In this document: positions 23,820-32,882 of the stretch, in pieces
Position numbering within the stretch: position 1 is the first letter of the stretch
Layout of the letters: each line of letters opens with the position of its first letter
Source of the DNA: Syntrophobacter sp. DG_60
GTDB taxonomy: Bacteria > Desulfobacterota > Desulfofervidia > Desulfofervidales > DG-60
DNA length: 44,074 nt
Direction of reading: 5' to 3'
Assembly (NCBI GenBank): GCA_001304365.1
Contig: LJNA01000002.1
Span: 1 to 44,074 of the forward strand
Notes under the pieces: model-generated
Databases searched by the model: none
What the model was told of the DNA's origin: nothing
Seen by the model: the letters and a program-made list of their open reading frames with translations, nothing else
Program-made: the position numbers and the translations under genes

Positions 23820-25046
23820 ATGAATTCCATTATCGATCCCCATACCGGCCTGTTTATCAGCTCATATTTCCAGAAAAGGATTCAGGAGGAAAGGAGTCGG
23901 ACACAGAGAACAAATCTGCCCTTCTCACTTATTTTGATAGACCTTTCATTGGTGAATTCAAAGCACATAACCAGAGAAATAAATAAAGAAAGAATCTTGA
24001 GGATTATTGCCCAGGTAATGAATAAAAATTTACGAGAAACGGATTTAAAAGGTTGGTTTGATGATCACACAATGGCGATTCTGCTACCGGAGACTGCATA
24101 TGCCGGTGCTGAAGCTCTATGTAACAAATTGATTTATCTAAGTAAGGCAAGGCTTACCCATTGTTTGCAAAATAATTTTCCATTAGAAGATTGCTTTTCT
24201 ATAACAGCATATCCCGAGATTTTTGATGATGATGATGACGGTTCTAAGAGTAAATTAGGTGGAAAAATTAAAAGGCTAGATCCTATGCATATACCAAGAA
24301 ATAGGAAGACATCAGTGCTCAGAAATGGTTTAGAAAAGCATTCTAACAAAAGTGATAAATTATTATTGCCTCTATTTCCACATGAGTTCAACACCTCATA
24401 CTCAGTCATGGTACAAAAGGCTATTAAGAGGCTTGTGGACATAATTGGTTCACTGGTGGGCGTAACACTGCTCCTCCCAGCATTCATCGTCATTGCTATT
24501 GCAATTAAGTTGACATCCCCTGGCCCTGTATTTTTTAAGCAAAAGAGGGTTGGATTGAATGGAAAAATATTCACCTCTCTTAAATTTAGATCTATGTATC
24601 ACAACTGCGATCAAACCGTTCATCAAGAACACGTCAGAAAGTTGGCCAATAAAGAGATAACCCTTTTTGAGAATGGTAAAGACCACCTTTTTAGCTACAA
24701 GCTCCAAAATGATGAAAGAGTTACAAAGATTGGTAGATTTTTGAGGCGTACAAGCTTAGACGAATTACCTCAGCTTTTTAATGTCTTAAAAGGAAAAATG
24801 AGTCTGGTAGGGCCGCGACCGTATCCAATATATGAAATTGAGAATTCCACAATCTGGCAATATTCTAGACTTACCATCAAACCAGGAATTACTGGCCTGG
24901 CTCAGCTCTACAGCAGATATAATAGAACATATACGGATGCCTACAGATTGGATTTGCAATACATTAAGAAGTGGTCCCTATGGTTAGACTTTAAAATTCT
25001 CATTAAAACCGTGCCATTAGCCATCTCAGGGCGGGGGGCACAGTAA
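23820..25046 (+). CDS. Initiating sugar-phosphate transferase with N-terminal degenerate GGDEF-like domain
   Basis: Transfers the first sugar-1-phosphate to undecaprenyl phosphate (WcaJ/WbaP C-terminal type). The catalytic part (about 200-408) has one membrane helix (GSLVGVTLLLPAFIVIAIAI), GPVFFKQKRVGLNGKIFTSL, KFRSMYHNCD, TSLDELPQLFNVLKGKMSLV, GPRPYP and KPGITGLAQL. Instead of four membrane helices, the N-terminal 120 residues look like a GGDEF domain: DPHTGLFISSYFQKRI, LPFSLILIDLSLV and, at the signature site, GWFDDHTMAILLPETAYAGA. GGDEF itself is lost, so cyclase activity is not expected. A linker (120-190) is low in complexity, with an Asp run. It is 12 bases after the fusion gene. Confidence 0.85.
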   Translation: MNSIIDPHTGLFISSYFQKRIQEERSRTQRTNLPFSLILIDLSLVNSKHITREINKERILRIIAQVMNKNLRETDLKGWFDDHTMAILLPETAYAGAEALCNKLIYLSKARLTHCLQNNFPLEDCFSITAYPEIFDDDDDGSKSKLGGKIKRLDPMHIPRNRKTSVLRNGLEKHSNKSDKLLLPLFPHEFNTSYSVMVQKAIKRLVDIIGSLVGVTLLLPAFIVIAIAIKLTSPGPVFFKQKRVGLNGKIFTSLKFRSMYHNCDQTVHQEHVRKLANKEITLFENGKDHLFSYKLQNDERVTKIGRFLRRTSLDELPQLFNVLKGKMSLVGPRPYPIYEIENSTIWQYSRLTIKPGITGLAQLYSRYNRTYTDAYRLDLQYIKKWSLWLDFKILIKTVPLAISGRGAQ

Positions 25047-25071
25047 CTTTTTTAATATTAGGAGAACAGAT

Positions 25072-26028
25072 ATGTTACCAAAAGAATTTGAAAATAAATT
25101 AGTTTTGGTCACAGGTGGAGCCGGATTTATAGGGTCTAACCTGGTAGACAGGCTTGTTAAGCTGAACGCTAAGGTGACTGTGTTGGATGATCTATTTACC
25201 GGAGATGTAAAAAACATCCATTCAATGAAGTATATAAATTTTATTAGGGGTTCAGTAACTGACAGAAACTTAGTTAAAAAGCTGGTCAAAGGGGTGAATC
25301 TCGTTTTCCACCTTGCAGCCAGAAACATAATCGTATCTATGAAAAACCCTTATAAAGATCTCCAGGTAAATGTATTTGGGACATTCAATATCCTTGAGGC
25401 AGCAAGAAAGTACAAGGTGGAAAGAGTAGTGTATACTTCCTCTGCATCTGTCTATGGTAATGGTCGATATCTTCCCATAAATGAGGATGATCCATTAAAT
25501 ATCTTAAACCCTTATGCCGCCAGCAAGCTATCAGGTGAAAACTACTGTATGGCTTTTTATGAAACATTCGGGGTTCCAATAGCCATTTTGAGATACTCAA
25601 ATGTTTATGGATATCATCAATCGCCCAAAAATGGATATTGTGGTGTAATATCCAAGTTTTTTAATAATACTAGAAAAGGTAAGTCTCCGGAAATTCATGG
25701 AGATGGTGAACAAACCAGGGATTTTACCTTTGTTGAAGATGTGGTGGATGCCACATTGCTAGCTGCTGTTTCTCCCAAGGCTGAAGGTGAGATCTTCAAT
25801 GTAGGAACCGGAAAGGAAACCAGCATTAATGAGTTAGCTAGAGCTGTTATACAGTTAACGGGAAATTCCATGAAGCCCGTCTATGTTGACAGAAGAGACA
25901 TTGACAACTTAAGGAGAAGGGTCCTTAACATAGAAAAGATCAGGAAGAATCTAAAGTGGATTCCAGAAACGCCTTTGAAGAACGGGTTAGAAAAAACTTA
26001 TGAGTGGTTCAAATCAAATGGTTTTTAG
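25072..26028 (+). CDS. NAD-dependent nucleotide-sugar epimerase/dehydratase (extended SDR)
   Basis: Modifies a UDP-sugar, probably by 4-epimerisation (GalE/WbpP group). The 318 residues have TGGAGFIGSN (14-23, NAD binding), FHLAARNIIVSM, the catalytic set TSSASVYG and Tyr148-x3-Lys152 in NPYAASK, then ILRYSNVYGYHQ and the C-terminal sugar-binding part with EIHGDGEQTRDFTFVEDVVD and IFNVGTGKETSINELA. AGGAG precedes the start. The exact sugar cannot be told from sequence. Confidence 0.9.
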   Translation: MLPKEFENKLVLVTGGAGFIGSNLVDRLVKLNAKVTVLDDLFTGDVKNIHSMKYINFIRGSVTDRNLVKKLVKGVNLVFHLAARNIIVSMKNPYKDLQVNVFGTFNILEAARKYKVERVVYTSSASVYGNGRYLPINEDDPLNILNPYAASKLSGENYCMAFYETFGVPIAILRYSNVYGYHQSPKNGYCGVISKFFNNTRKGKSPEIHGDGEQTRDFTFVEDVVDATLLAAVSPKAEGEIFNVGTGKETSINELARAVIQLTGNSMKPVYVDRRDIDNLRRRVLNIEKIRKNLKWIPETPLKNGLEKTYEWFKSNGF

Positions 26029-26033
26029 ATACA

Positions 26034-26067
26034 GGCTATCAGTTTGAGCCATAAGCTATAAGTGCTA
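26034..26067. repeat. Degenerate period-7 repeat, intergenic
   Basis: CTATCAG, TTTGAGC, CATAAGC, TATAAGT and then GCTATC follow one another in 7-base phase between the epimerase and deacetylase genes. Identity between units is partial, so this is weaker than the repeats at 4789 and 23145. Confidence 0.4.
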
Positions 26068-26070
26068 TCT

Positions 26071-27375
26071 ATGTCAATTTTGAATTATATACGTTTTTTA
26101 ATAAAGTATCGGAATGTAGCGGAGATAATTTCACGGGGAATGTACCTGTGGAAACGTTATGGCCTAAACACAGACAAGATGCAGAAATATTTGGGTACCT
26201 ATCAGAAATTATTGGCAAAATATCATGTTATTCCAACATTTTTTATTCCGGGGGATGTCCTGGAAAGACATACACAATTAGTCCAAACATATGTTAGTGG
26301 AAAAGTGGACCTGGGAATTCATGGGTATCACCACATCGATCTTACAAAGCTTACATTCAGAAACCAAAAACAACAAATTGAACGGGCCATCAGAGCCTTT
26401 CGAAGAGCATCTATCCCGTTTTCTGGATTTAGATGCCCTTACCTAAGGTGGAACGAGAACACATTGAATGCAGTAGAAAAACTAAATTTCTTGTGGAATA
26501 GCAGTCATACTATATTGTGGGATGGCATTGAAAGAGAGATTCCGGAAGAGAAATTGCCGGTATATCAAAAGTACCTTGAACTATATGATTTTGAAAATGC
26601 TTCGGAATACTCTTCAGTACCCCGTTTTCACAATAATCTGGTAGAAATTCCTGTATCACTTCCCGATGATGATATACTTATAGATCGACTTGGTATAGTT
26701 GATAGCGCAAGAATTGATAGAATTTGGCGGAAGATTCTATCAAAAACCTACGAAAAAGGAGACCTATTTGTGCTTCAACTTCATCCAGAAAGAATTGCGC
26801 TTTGTAAAGTAGCCCTAGAATCACTATTAGAAGCCTCTAAGACCTACAAGCATCCAATCTGGGTTGCTTCTTTATCTGAGATCTCTTGTTGGTGGAGAGA
26901 AAGGAATACATCTGGTTTCAGACTCAAGAGAAATGAAGATGGCTGCTACCATATCCAAGTGACCTGTTCTAATCGATGTACAGTCCTCGTCAAAAATATT
27001 ACCTTAAAACATCCCACGAAGAATTTCTTTAATGGGTACAAAATCGTGGGTGGAAACCAGATTTCCATAGAGGCACCCACCAGACCAGCCATTGGTGTTT
27101 CCAAGAAAGCTGCTCCAAATTTGATTGCATTTCTCAAAAATGAAGGTTTTTTCTTCGAGGTAAGCGACAAGAGAAAGAAATACGGAATCTATTTCAACGG
27201 TGACGAAGATGCTCAAGGAAACGAAATGAAAGTCCTAAACTCGATAGAAGGCTCACAAGCTCCGATAATAAGATACTGGAGGTGGCCTATGGAAGCCAAG
27301 AGCGCTTTGGCGATTACTGGCGATATAGATTCCATAACTTTGGTTGACTTTTGGATGAGAATTCTTGGGGGGTAG
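26071..27375 (+). CDS. Polysaccharide deacetylase-like protein (NodB fold)
   Basis: Predicted carbohydrate esterase family 4 member, removing N-acetyl groups from glycan. Visible motifs: VIPTFFIPGDVLERH, the metal motif HGYHHIDL (His84, His88) and GFRCPYLRWNENT (Arg121, motif 3). The first TFDDG motif is not at the N-terminus. The C-terminus (about 415-433) ends MEAKSALAITGDIDSITLVD, which looks like the opening strand with its aspartates for a second such domain and then stops. I chose ATG 26071; a GTG at 26062 is in frame. The next gene starts 6 bases after the stop. Confidence 0.75.
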   Translation: MSILNYIRFLIKYRNVAEIISRGMYLWKRYGLNTDKMQKYLGTYQKLLAKYHVIPTFFIPGDVLERHTQLVQTYVSGKVDLGIHGYHHIDLTKLTFRNQKQQIERAIRAFRRASIPFSGFRCPYLRWNENTLNAVEKLNFLWNSSHTILWDGIEREIPEEKLPVYQKYLELYDFENASEYSSVPRFHNNLVEIPVSLPDDDILIDRLGIVDSARIDRIWRKILSKTYEKGDLFVLQLHPERIALCKVALESLLEASKTYKHPIWVASLSEISCWWRERNTSGFRLKRNEDGCYHIQVTCSNRCTVLVKNITLKHPTKNFFNGYKIVGGNQISIEAPTRPAIGVSKKAAPNLIAFLKNEGFFFEVSDKRKKYGIYFNGDEDAQGNEMKVLNSIEGSQAPIIRYWRWPMEAKSALAITGDIDSITLVDFWMRILGG

Positions 27376-27381
27376 TAGCAG

Positions 27382-28443
27382 ATGGGAGTGCGAATCATAG
27401 ATGCTTCGAAAGATAAGCGTTGGGATGAGTTTGTTTTAAACCATAAATTGGGATCAATCTATCATCACTCTGCTTGGAAGGAGGTCATTGAAAAATCCTT
27501 TACCCATACCACCCCACTGTATTTCATTCTCGAAGATGAAACAGGTAAACTAAAAGCAGCAATCCCATTTTTTCTAGTTAAAAGCTGGTTAACTGGTGTG
27601 AGATTGGTATCCTCACCCTTCTCCTCATATTGTGACCCTCTTGTCGATACTTTACAGGATTTTAATAGATTAATGAAGATTATTCTACAAAAAAAGAAGG
27701 AACTAAACGCTTCGTATATAGAGATTAGAACTAAAAAGAACGAGGGGAACCCCGATTTAGATAAACTAAAAAAACATTCTCAATATATAACCCATATATT
27801 ATCTCTAGAGAAGGGCGCTAAGTCTTTGAGAAGGTCCTTTCATAGAACTTGCGTACGGCAAAAAATAAACAGGGCGGAAAAAAGTAATTTAACGGTTAGA
27901 GAAGGAGAATCTGAGAAAGATATGAAGACATTTTACAAATTACACTTGTTAACAAGGAAGAAACATGGTTTACCTCCCCCACCTTATAAGTTCTTGCAGA
28001 ATATGTGGAGGATAATGCGGCCAAAAGATTTGATTACTTTACTCTTAGTTGAGTATGAGAATAAGACAATTGCTGGGCTTGTTTTGCTTAAATTTAAAGA
28101 CACCATATATTGTGAATATAATGGTGTTGATGATCGATTCTTAAGATATTGCCCCAATCACTGCTTACTTTGGAAGGCTATTAAAATGGCTTGCAACAAA
28201 CAGTACAGATATTTTGATTTTGGAAGGTCTTCATCCAATAATAGGGGATTAATAGATTTTAAAAGAAGGTGGGGCGCCAAGGAATACGGGCTGGATTATT
28301 TTTACTATCCTGAGATAAAAGGAATATCTTCAATACAAGAGGAGAATATTAAGTATCGTGTAGTTACAGAAATGGAACGAAGGATGCCCCTAATTCTGAC
28401 AAAAATAAGTGGAAAAATTATTTACAGACATCTGGGAGGCTAG
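27382..28443 (+). CDS. FemAB/GNAT-type aminoacyl- or acyltransferase
   Basis: Member of the FemAB-like superfamily (BioF2-type acetyltransferase domain) found in polysaccharide loci. Likely to add an amino-acid or acyl group to a sugar. N-terminal GNAT half: WDEFVLNHKLGSIYHHSAWK, AAIPFFLVKSWLTGVRLVSS and CDPLVD. C-terminal half: LYxL-type LHLLTRKKHGLPPPPYKFL, then CEYNGVDDRFLRYCPNHCLL and YFDFGRSSSNNRGLIDFKRR, the conserved ending of this family. A truncated second copy follows directly. The substrate is unknown. Confidence 0.82.
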   Translation: MGVRIIDASKDKRWDEFVLNHKLGSIYHHSAWKEVIEKSFTHTTPLYFILEDETGKLKAAIPFFLVKSWLTGVRLVSSPFSSYCDPLVDTLQDFNRLMKIILQKKKELNASYIEIRTKKNEGNPDLDKLKKHSQYITHILSLEKGAKSLRRSFHRTCVRQKINRAEKSNLTVREGESEKDMKTFYKLHLLTRKKHGLPPPPYKFLQNMWRIMRPKDLITLLLVEYENKTIAGLVLLKFKDTIYCEYNGVDDRFLRYCPNHCLLWKAIKMACNKQYRYFDFGRSSSNNRGLIDFKRRWGAKEYGLDYFYYPEIKGISSIQEENIKYRVVTEMERRMPLILTKISGKIIYRHLGG

Positions 28444-28455
28444 AAAAATTTTGTT

Positions 28456-28476
28456 TTAAGCCTCAGGCCTTTTTTG
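28456..28476 (+). terminator. Weak candidate intrinsic terminator
   Basis: A short stem around AAGCC-TCA-GGCCTT (one bulged base) is followed by a T-run just after the FemAB-type gene. The stem is small, so this may only attenuate or be chance. Confidence 0.25.
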
Positions 28477-28504
28477 AAATATTCTGGTTATAAGTGATGT
28501 GCGG

Positions 28505-28749
28505 GTGAAAATAATTGATGCGTAAAGGATAGACGTTGGGATAATTTTGTCTCAGGTTATAAATTTAGTACCATTTATCACCACTCTACCTGGAAGGAAA
28601 CCATCGAAAGAACTTATGGCTATATATCCCTTTACTTTGTTGTTGAGGGTAATAACGGCAAATTAAAAGCGGGAATTCCATTTTTCCTGATAAAAAGTTG
28701 GCTTACTGGAAGCAGATTGGTGATAAAACACATTATTGATAAGGAGTAA
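28505..28749 (+). pseudogene. Truncated, frameshifted second copy of the FemAB-type gene
   Basis: After the codons for VKIIDA a stop and one-base shift occur, then the frame reads RRWDNFVSGYKFSTIYHHST and WKETIERTYG, continuing to KLKAGIPFFLIKSWLTGSRL and a stop at 28747. This is plainly homologous to the first 80 residues of the intact upstream gene (KRWDEFVLNHKLGSIYHHSA). The remaining 270 residues are gone. Its last bases hold the AAGGAG Shine-Dalgarno of the next gene. Confidence 0.85.
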
Positions 28750-28753
28750 GAAT

Positions 28754-29710
28754 ATGAAAAGGCAGATATTAAATATTTTGTGTTGCCCAAAATGTAAACA
28801 GACCCTAACACTAATGGAAAAAGAAGTAGTTAAAGATGAAGTAATCGATGGGGTACTCGATTGTAGTAGTTGTCAAAGTTCTTTCAAAATAATGAATGGT
28901 GTCCCACGAATGATTGTTGATCTGGGTGGCCGGAGAGAATTGGCAGAAAGTTGGGGTTTTCAGTGGGATAAAACAACAGAAAGGAAATTTGAAATTGATA
29001 CGCTCTATGGAAAAACAAAAGAAGAAGAACTAAATGATTTTTTTCATTTTCTAGATATTATCCCTAATGATTTGAAAGGCAAACTGATCCTTGACGCTGG
29101 TTGTGGTAATGGACGATTAACCAAAGCGTTAGGAAAGTATAGGGCTGAGGTTTTTGGTATAGAGATAGCTTCCTCAATAGAGAATCTTTATGAATATTGT
29201 AGACCTTATAAAAATGTAAATATAGTTCAAGCGGATATTCTTAATCTACCATTTAAAAAGGCAACTTTTGATTATGTGTGGGGCAAACTCGTAATATGCT
29301 ATGTTCAAGAAACTGAACACGCATTTAAAAATTTATCTGATTTAGTGAAATCATATGGCAAATTATTCATAGCAGTACCTGACAAGACCAATTTGCCCTT
29401 TACTGTAAAATTGAGAGACTTCTTGAAAATATCTCATAAAATTCCAAGAAAATCATTATTTTACCTCAGCTGGTGTCTTGCACCCTCATTGTCCTTAGCT
29501 AAAAGAGTGTTCAAAAAACATAGGACTTCATTAAGAACAAATGCATTCTTTCTTTTTAATGCCATGCAACCTGAATTTTTTACTCGTCATACTGAAGAAG
29601 AAGTAATAGGTTGGTTTAGAAAGGGAAATTTTTGCGACATAATTTGTATAAATGGTGCTCAGCATGGAATATATGAGCATGGAATATATACAAGAGGAAC
29701 AAAAAAGTAG
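28754..29710 (+). CDS. SAM-dependent methyltransferase with N-terminal zinc ribbon
   Basis: A class I methyltransferase. A Trm112-like ribbon opens the protein (ILCCPKCKQTL, and CSSCQSSF at 37-44), followed by NGVPRMIVDLGG. Motif I is LILDAGCGNGRLTKAL (about residue 107-122), then QADILNLPFKKATFDYVWGK. Methyltransferases with this layout are common in surface glycan loci and may act on a sugar hydroxyl. I chose ATG 28754 because AAGGAG lies 7 bases upstream; a TTG further up at 28736 is less likely. Confidence 0.82.
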   Translation: MKRQILNILCCPKCKQTLTLMEKEVVKDEVIDGVLDCSSCQSSFKIMNGVPRMIVDLGGRRELAESWGFQWDKTTERKFEIDTLYGKTKEEELNDFFHFLDIIPNDLKGKLILDAGCGNGRLTKALGKYRAEVFGIEIASSIENLYEYCRPYKNVNIVQADILNLPFKKATFDYVWGKLVICYVQETEHAFKNLSDLVKSYGKLFIAVPDKTNLPFTVKLRDFLKISHKIPRKSLFYLSWCLAPSLSLAKRVFKKHRTSLRTNAFFLFNAMQPEFFTRHTEEEVIGWFRKGNFCDIICINGAQHGIYEHGIYTRGTKK

Positions 29711-29812
29711 CTTTTACAGTAAACTATCTTACCCCTATTGATAGGAATAACCTGAAGAAATTATTATTACTAAATAGTTACATTACAATTATTTGGTAAT
29801 AAGGATTTCGTT

Positions 29813-30544
29813 ATGAAAGCTCTGAGTAAAAGCGAATATTTTTGGGATAAATGGAATAGCGATCCAGTTGGTCAGTATTTAACAGAATATGAAAAGCGTT
29901 ACATTGATTTAGTTTTTCAAGAGAATAAAAATATTAAATCTGTATTAGATGTGGGGTGTGGAAGCGGTCGATTTAGTATTCCTATTCATAACAAAGGGAT
30001 TAAAGTTATTGCCTTAGAGTATGATAAAATCCCATTAGTTAAATTAAAGAGTAAAGACCAAACTATCCCAATGATTTTAGGGGATGGAAAAAAATTGCCT
30101 TTTAAAAACCGAAGTTTTGACTGCATAATATGTATACAAGCGCTTGATTATATTGATATCAAACAAGAATTTTTCTTTAAAGAATGCAACAGGACATTGA
30201 AGGAAACAGGACTTCTGCTTTTTACATTAAGAAACAAGAATTCGTATAAAAGATTTATTACGAGGCTTATGACGTTGAACGATCGATACTCGTTACCCTT
30301 TACAAGCCTAAATGACTCACTACCAGTTACAGGCCTAAATGATTTGAAACGAAAATTATGCAATATTGGTTTCACCATCGAAAAGATCAAAGGATATAAT
30401 TGGGTTCCGCTAAGCCGTTATGATACTAGTAAGTTCATAAATAGCACTAAGGTAGTCCATTATTTTGCTTCCTTTGAAAGATTATTCAAATTGGAGGCAC
30501 TACTTTCCATAAGTCCGTGGTTTTTTGTGACAGCAAGGAAATAA
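29813..30544 (+). CDS. Class I SAM-dependent methyltransferase
   Basis: 243 residues with motif I SVLDVGCGSGRFSIPI (about 44-59), the acidic end of strand 2 (VIALEYDK) and GDGKKLPFKNRSFDCIICIQ (motif II/III). It is close in type to the preceding methyltransferase but has no zinc ribbon. AAGGA is 7 bases before the ATG. The 102 bases in front hold no gene. It probably methylates a sugar of the repeat unit; the acceptor is unknown. Confidence 0.82.
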   Translation: MKALSKSEYFWDKWNSDPVGQYLTEYEKRYIDLVFQENKNIKSVLDVGCGSGRFSIPIHNKGIKVIALEYDKIPLVKLKSKDQTIPMILGDGKKLPFKNRSFDCIICIQALDYIDIKQEFFFKECNRTLKETGLLLFTLRNKNSYKRFITRLMTLNDRYSLPFTSLNDSLPVTGLNDLKRKLCNIGFTIEKIKGYNWVPLSRYDTSKFINSTKVVHYFASFERLFKLEALLSISPWFFVTARK

Positions 30545-30592
30545 ACAGCTAGATAACTAAAGAAACCTAACAATTATAAGAAATAAAAAATT

Positions 30593-31753
30593 ATGAATAT
30601 CTGCTTTATTACCTATTCCTTTTATGAATCTGATCCTCGAATTCGAAGAGTAGCTGAGTCTCTTGCCTTGAGAGGCGATAAGGTCGATGTTATTTGTCTC
30701 AGGAGAAAGGGGATGATGAAGCGTGACTATTTGGATGGTGTCAATGTATATAGAATTCAACAAAGACAAATTAATGAACGAAACCCAGTCGACTATCTTA
30801 AAAAACTTTTAAGTTTCTTTTTGCTGTCTTCTTTTATGGTGACTAAACTATTTTTGAGTAAAAGGTATAATTTAATTCACGTTGCCTCTGAACCTGATTT
30901 CGAAGTATTTTCTACATTTATTCCAAAGCTTTTTGGTGCAAAAGTTATTCTTGATATCCATGAATTAGTCCCGGAAATTTATGCCCGTAAATTTAATTTA
31001 AATGAAAACTATATTGTTGTAAAAATCTTAAAGTGGGTTGAAAAAATATCATGTAAATTCGCAGATCATGTGATCACAGTTACTGACATATGGAAAAATA
31101 CGTTGACAAAACGTTCCATCCCTGAATCAAAATGTACTGTATTGCTTAATCTACCTGATCCTCGAGTATTTAAAGCCAAAAACAGTATAACCAAATTTGA
31201 TAATTTTACAATAGTTTGTCGCGGAGTATTTTCGGAGCCATATGGATTAGACATTGCAATTAGAGCATTAGATATAATAAGGCAAGAAATTCCTTCGGTA
31301 AAACTAGAAATTATGGGCGAAGGTTGTCAAAATCCCCTTTTGAAACTTGTGACTGATTTGAAACTCGAGGGGTGTGTGCACTTCAATAAGATAACCTCTG
31401 TTTATGAACTTGCGGCTATTATGCAGCAAGCAGATATGGGGATTGATCCAAGACGAGATGGAATTTATGCTGGTGAAACCTTAAGCGCAATAATTTTTGA
31501 ACTTATGACTATGGGAATACCTGTAGTTATCTCTCGAACAAAAGCGTCGAAAAAATATTTTAATGAATCTATAGTAATGTTTTTTGAACCTGATAATTGT
31601 CATGATTTGGCCCGTTGTGTAATCGAACTACATAATAATCCCCAAAGGAGGCAAAAACTTGTAAAAAATGGAGATAGGTTCATTAAAAAGCACAACTGGG
31701 AAGGTTACCGGAAGATATATTGTGATTTGGTGGATACTTTATGCAGAGGTTAA
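30593..31753 (+). CDS. Glycosyltransferase family 4 (paralogue A)
   Basis: GT-B enzyme of the RfaB/GT4 type adding a sugar on the cytoplasmic face. N-terminal fold: ICFITYSFYESDPRIRRVAE and VILDIHELVPEIYARKF. C-terminal donor site: GETLSAIIFELMTMGIPVVI, with the EX7E-type pair, and MGIDPRRDGIYAG. It is clearly paralogous to the gene at 34089; both share VILDIHE/LLDIHD, DHVITVT, SRTKAS and the same ending NW-x-YR/K. The donor and acceptor cannot be assigned. Confidence 0.88.
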   Translation: MNICFITYSFYESDPRIRRVAESLALRGDKVDVICLRRKGMMKRDYLDGVNVYRIQQRQINERNPVDYLKKLLSFFLLSSFMVTKLFLSKRYNLIHVASEPDFEVFSTFIPKLFGAKVILDIHELVPEIYARKFNLNENYIVVKILKWVEKISCKFADHVITVTDIWKNTLTKRSIPESKCTVLLNLPDPRVFKAKNSITKFDNFTIVCRGVFSEPYGLDIAIRALDIIRQEIPSVKLEIMGEGCQNPLLKLVTDLKLEGCVHFNKITSVYELAAIMQQADMGIDPRRDGIYAGETLSAIIFELMTMGIPVVISRTKASKKYFNESIVMFFEPDNCHDLARCVIELHNNPQRRQKLVKNGDRFIKKHNWEGYRKIYCDLVDTLCRG

Positions 31754-31802
31754 TTAAAGCTGAGAGCGTAACTAGTTAGCCGAATAAATAAAGGATATGG
31801 AA

Positions 31803-32882
31803 ATGAAAATTTTGTTCGAGCTTGGACATCCAGCGCATGTGCATGTCCTAAAGCATACTATTTGGAATTTACAAAAATCAGGATATGAGACGAAGATTGT
31901 TGCTAGAGCCAGAGAAATCACTCCTAAATTGCTCGAAGCATATGGATTTGCATATGAAAGGTTAGAAAAATATAATGGTCTTACGAACAAGACATTTGGT
32001 TTATTTATAAATAACTATAAACTGTTCAAAATTGCAAAAAAATTTAAGCCTGGTATTTTTGTGAGTGTGGGTTCACCACACTCTGCGCAAGTAAGCACTA
32101 TACTTAGAAAAGCACATATATCATTCGGTGATACTGATGTTAAGAAATACACACTATATCATTTAATATCTTCTCTAACCTGCCCTTTTAGCGATGTCCT
32201 GTGTACACCATCATGTTTGATTTCAAAAATAAATCCTAAGAAACATGTGAAATATGAAGGTTACCATGAATTAGCGTACTTACATCCAAACCATTTCAAG
32301 CCTGACCCTCATACTTTGGACCAATTGAATTTAAGCAATAAGGACAAATTTATCATCATGAGGTTTGCTGCATGGGATGCCGTTCATGATATAGCGCATA
32401 GAGGTTTTAAAAATAATCAAGAAAGAATAGAGTTCGTCGAGAGACTTCAAACCAAATGCAAGATATTCGTAACGTCCGAAGTCAACATTCCAGAATTGGA
32501 TAAATATAAGATACCCTTGGCCCCCGAGAAGATTCACCACTTACTCTCATTTGCTACAATGTACATTGGTGAAGGCGCAACAATGGCATCCGAAGCAGGT
32601 GTATTGGGGGTTCCATGGATATTTGTATCTAGCTGGGGAAGAGGATACCTTGATGATCAAGAGAAAAACTATGGATTGGGATATACGGTAAGTGACTCAA
32701 AAGAAGCGCTGCGAATAGCTCTAAGTCTCACTGAGAATGAAAATCTGAAAAATGAATGGAGTGAAAAACGAAAGAAAATGCTACGAGATAAGATAGACGT
32801 TGCAAAATTTATGACAGAATTTATCAGACGGTATCCAAAAAGCTTCCATGAATATAAAAATAGGAAATTTAAATATAGTTAA
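31803..32882 (+). CDS. DUF354 family protein (GT-B-like)
   Basis: A family with a GT-B-like fold, often found in surface glycan loci of archaea and bacteria, of unproven activity. Signature blocks: KILFELGHPAHVHVLKHTI, PGIFVSVGSPHSAQVSTIL, ISFGDTDVKKY, KYEGYHELAYLHPNHF, and IGEGATMASEAGVLGVPWIF near the C-terminus. I chose ATG 31803 because AAGGA lies 7 bases before it; an ATG at 31797 is one base from the same site. It lies 49 bases after paralogue A of the glycosyltransferases. Confidence 0.8.
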   Translation: MKILFELGHPAHVHVLKHTIWNLQKSGYETKIVARAREITPKLLEAYGFAYERLEKYNGLTNKTFGLFINNYKLFKIAKKFKPGIFVSVGSPHSAQVSTILRKAHISFGDTDVKKYTLYHLISSLTCPFSDVLCTPSCLISKINPKKHVKYEGYHELAYLHPNHFKPDPHTLDQLNLSNKDKFIIMRFAAWDAVHDIAHRGFKNNQERIEFVERLQTKCKIFVTSEVNIPELDKYKIPLAPEKIHHLLSFATMYIGEGATMASEAGVLGVPWIFVSSWGRGYLDDQEKNYGLGYTVSDSKEALRIALSLTENENLKNEWSEKRKKMLRDKIDVAKFMTEFIRRYPKSFHEYKNRKFKYS

